Source of the DNA: Cordia subcordata
Lineage: Eukaryota; Streptophyta; Magnoliopsida; Boraginales; Cordiaceae
Assembly (NCBI GenBank): GCA_028554755.1
Contig: JAPTOF010000016.1
Span: forward strand, 8,841,001 to 8,905,000
Reading direction: 5' to 3'
Length of the DNA stretch: 64,000 nucleotides
In this document: positions 62,434-64,000 of the stretch, piece by piece
Numbering within the stretch: position 1 is the first letter of the stretch
Layout of the letters: each line of letters opens with the position of its first letter
Notes under the pieces: generated by a model
Database searches by the model: none
What the model was told of the DNA's origin: nothing
The model's input: the letters and a program-made list of their open reading frames with translations, nothing else
Position numbers and translations under genes: made by a program

Positions 62434-62436
<3 letters not shown>

Positions 62437-62592
62437 CATATACAGACACAACTGAGCTAGTAATTCCAACTTGGTGAATGATGCAGCTAACTGAGCTCAG
62501 CGTTTTCTACAATCTCCTAGTAGTTAATTAGAAATTTTTTATTGGAGAAAGAAGTTAAGTTTGCAGAAATATTGTAGTCTTATCTCCATGTA

Positions 62593-62597
<5 letters not shown>

Positions 62598-62644
<47 letters not shown>
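62598..62644. repeat. (AT)n microsatellite
   Basis: About 47 bp of pure alternating AT, among the longest in the window. Confidence 0.95.
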
Positions 62645-62648
<4 letters not shown>

Positions 62649-63263
62649 GATTTGCACAATGACTACTGCCTAGTGGCTCTGATCGAGTCACTAATAAAAA
62701 TTCTACTAAAAGTTCGTCTTCTTAACTTTCTCCAACATCATTATCGCTTGTAATTAATTATATATCTAATTATGATATGATAATGATTAAGGATGAGGCT
62801 GTAGCTAGCTTAATGTGAACATTCAGCCAACAAGTAATAACATGTTTAAATCAGAAACTAACAAACATGGATAAAGTCATTCACTTCACACACCATTGTT
62901 ATCTCCTGAATCACGTAAAAAGCCTTGCTAGAGTTAATCTCTCTATTTACTTATGAAATTTGTTGTGTTTATTGATTCTTCATATGTCTCGCTAGTGACT
63001 CGAAGAATTAATAAAAGAAGTTCATACACAAAACGCCAAAAAGGGGAAAAAAAAGAAAAGGGAAAAAGAAAGAAAGTAGATGAAAAAGAAGCATTGATAT
63101 ATTAATGTTTATATATGTATAAGATTCTCGTGGAGAGAGTGCAGTTGGATAAGAAAGTAGAAACCACTTTTATTATTTGTAAAAAATTAGGGGAGAAGAA
63201 TATATTATTCTCAAGGAAAAGTTTCATTTCAGCCAAATTCCCCCCAAAAAAAAAAAAAGAAGA

Positions 63264-63289
63264 GAGTGAGAGAGAGAGAGAGAGAGAGA
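63264..63289. repeat. (GA)n microsatellite
   Basis: GA run following a C5 and A-rich tract. Confidence 0.9.
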
Positions 63290-63740
63290 AATTCTTCTTT
63301 CACTCGGTGATGATTGAATGAAAATGGACGAATATTGTCTTCTTCGAAAAGTAGTGAAGAGGTACAAGTTATGGATAAGGTTAAGAACTAAAAAATAGAT
63401 GGAGAAAATAGTGAAAACACAAGGAAAACGAACCTATAAGGTAATATAATATTGCTTCTACTGATTGTAAATATATATAGTCACTTTCATTGATTTCTTC
63501 TTTGTCCGCGTGAGAAAATGATGGAGCGAGCCGGATGCAGTGTCGGAGTTCCCTTACCACTTTTCTTGATCATTCATCATTTCATATTTCTGTTTAATTT
63601 TTCTTTTTCCAATTCTTTCCCCCCTAATTGGGAGAATCATTTCATTAATTAGGAATATCGATAGGCATGCACAAGTATATATTTTAAATTAATAAACCCA
63701 TAAGATAATATCTTATATAATATTGTAGTGTGTACGCGCT

Positions 63741-63761
63741 CATACACACACATATATATAC

Positions 63762-63801
<40 letters not shown>

Positions 63802-63804
63802 GCA
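63741..63804. repeat. (CA)n/(TA)n/(CA)n compound microsatellite
   Basis: CA repeats, interrupted TA repeats, then CA and CG steps form a near-symmetric compound tract. Confidence 0.9.
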
Positions 63805-64000
63805 CGTGCAGGATTTTGGATATGAAAGTAGAAACTGAATGTATTATTTGCAACAAGTAGATCAGGACAATATATTGTTCTCATTCAAGAAAAAGTTTCT
63901 AGCTAATTTTTAACCTTAAAAAAATACTATTTCTTTGATGTTTCTTCTCGTAACCAAGGTAACTATTGAACGTTCTTTTGCATTATAATAAATTGAAGTA

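Larger units (their letters stand above)
59473..64000. other. AT-rich intergenic DNA with microsatellites
   Basis: The 3'UTR of the hydrolase gene extends some way past 59472. No further gene was recognised. A short motif beginning TGTTCCAGATAATGACTA occurs three times (59887, 59945 and 59972). A purine/pyrimidine stretch with GGGTTTGGGTTTTTCCC and CCCCATCGGGTTTCCCC (62230-62370) resembles dispersed repeat ends. The rest is AT-rich. Confidence 0.45.

Noticed and set aside
1..64000. A previously undescribed multi-gene system
   Set aside because: The genes belong to unrelated, widespread plant families, with no operon-like or biosynthetic cluster logic. I do not claim one.

Overview
This is nuclear DNA from a flowering plant, almost certainly a core eudicot. 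Genes are split by many short introns with AT-rich interiors. Protein matches are to plant-specific families (YSL metal transporters, plant PUX proteins, BLUS1-like kinases, WIT coiled coils). Intergenic DNA is AT-rich and full of microsatellites, MITE-like elements, solo LTRs, SINE-like units, a LINE remnant and a Helitron remnant. Nothing looks bacterial, organellar or viral, and I found no ncRNA gene or CRISPR array. The species cannot be fixed from the sequence.

Layout. (1) 1-136, +: last codons of a UBX-domain protein of the PUX10/FAF2 type. (2) 1914-2848, -: a two-exon Yippee-like zinc-binding protein. (3) 4875-8267, -: MYG1 in seven exons, with a transit-peptide-like N-terminus. (4) 9608-17289, -: an STE20-type Ser/Thr kinase of the BLUS1-like family, in 22 exons that join into 728 codons. 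(5) 17.3-28.5 kb: repeat-rich, with two mirror-image degenerate TACACA/TGTGTA arrays, SINE-like units, LTRs and a truncated intronless copy of a WIT-like coiled-coil gene (20723-21912). (6) 28515-29294, -: a single-exon, uncharacterised, tail-anchored-looking plant protein. (7) 29.3-44.5 kb: about 15 kb without a convincing gene, holding a nested solo LTR, a MITE with a target-site duplication, a 22-bp minisatellite and many AT tracts. (8) 44522-47992, +: a seven-exon YSL metal-nicotianamine transporter of 672 aa. (9) About 49.4-51.76 kb: a decayed Helitron helicase ending in a textbook Helitron 3' hairpin and CTAG. (10) 52.75-54.7 kb: a LINE remnant, then a 345-bp tandem duplication involving a MITE. 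(11) 54892-59472, +: an EMB8-like alpha/beta hydrolase in eight exons, one intron of which appears to be GC-AG. (12) 59.5-64 kb: AT-rich intergenic DNA.

The genes do not form a pathway. They are single-copy-type eukaryotic genes, some of which seem to keep ancestral neighbours: PUX10 next to a BLUS1-like kinase, and that kinase near YSL1, as I recall from Arabidopsis chromosome 4. I looked for an undescribed multi-gene system and did not find one. The unusual content is in repeats, captured gene fragments and a few gene-structure oddities. All exon joins were read by hand from splice consensus and reading phase. Each gene's exons sum to an intact frame, which supports the models, but no transcript data were available.
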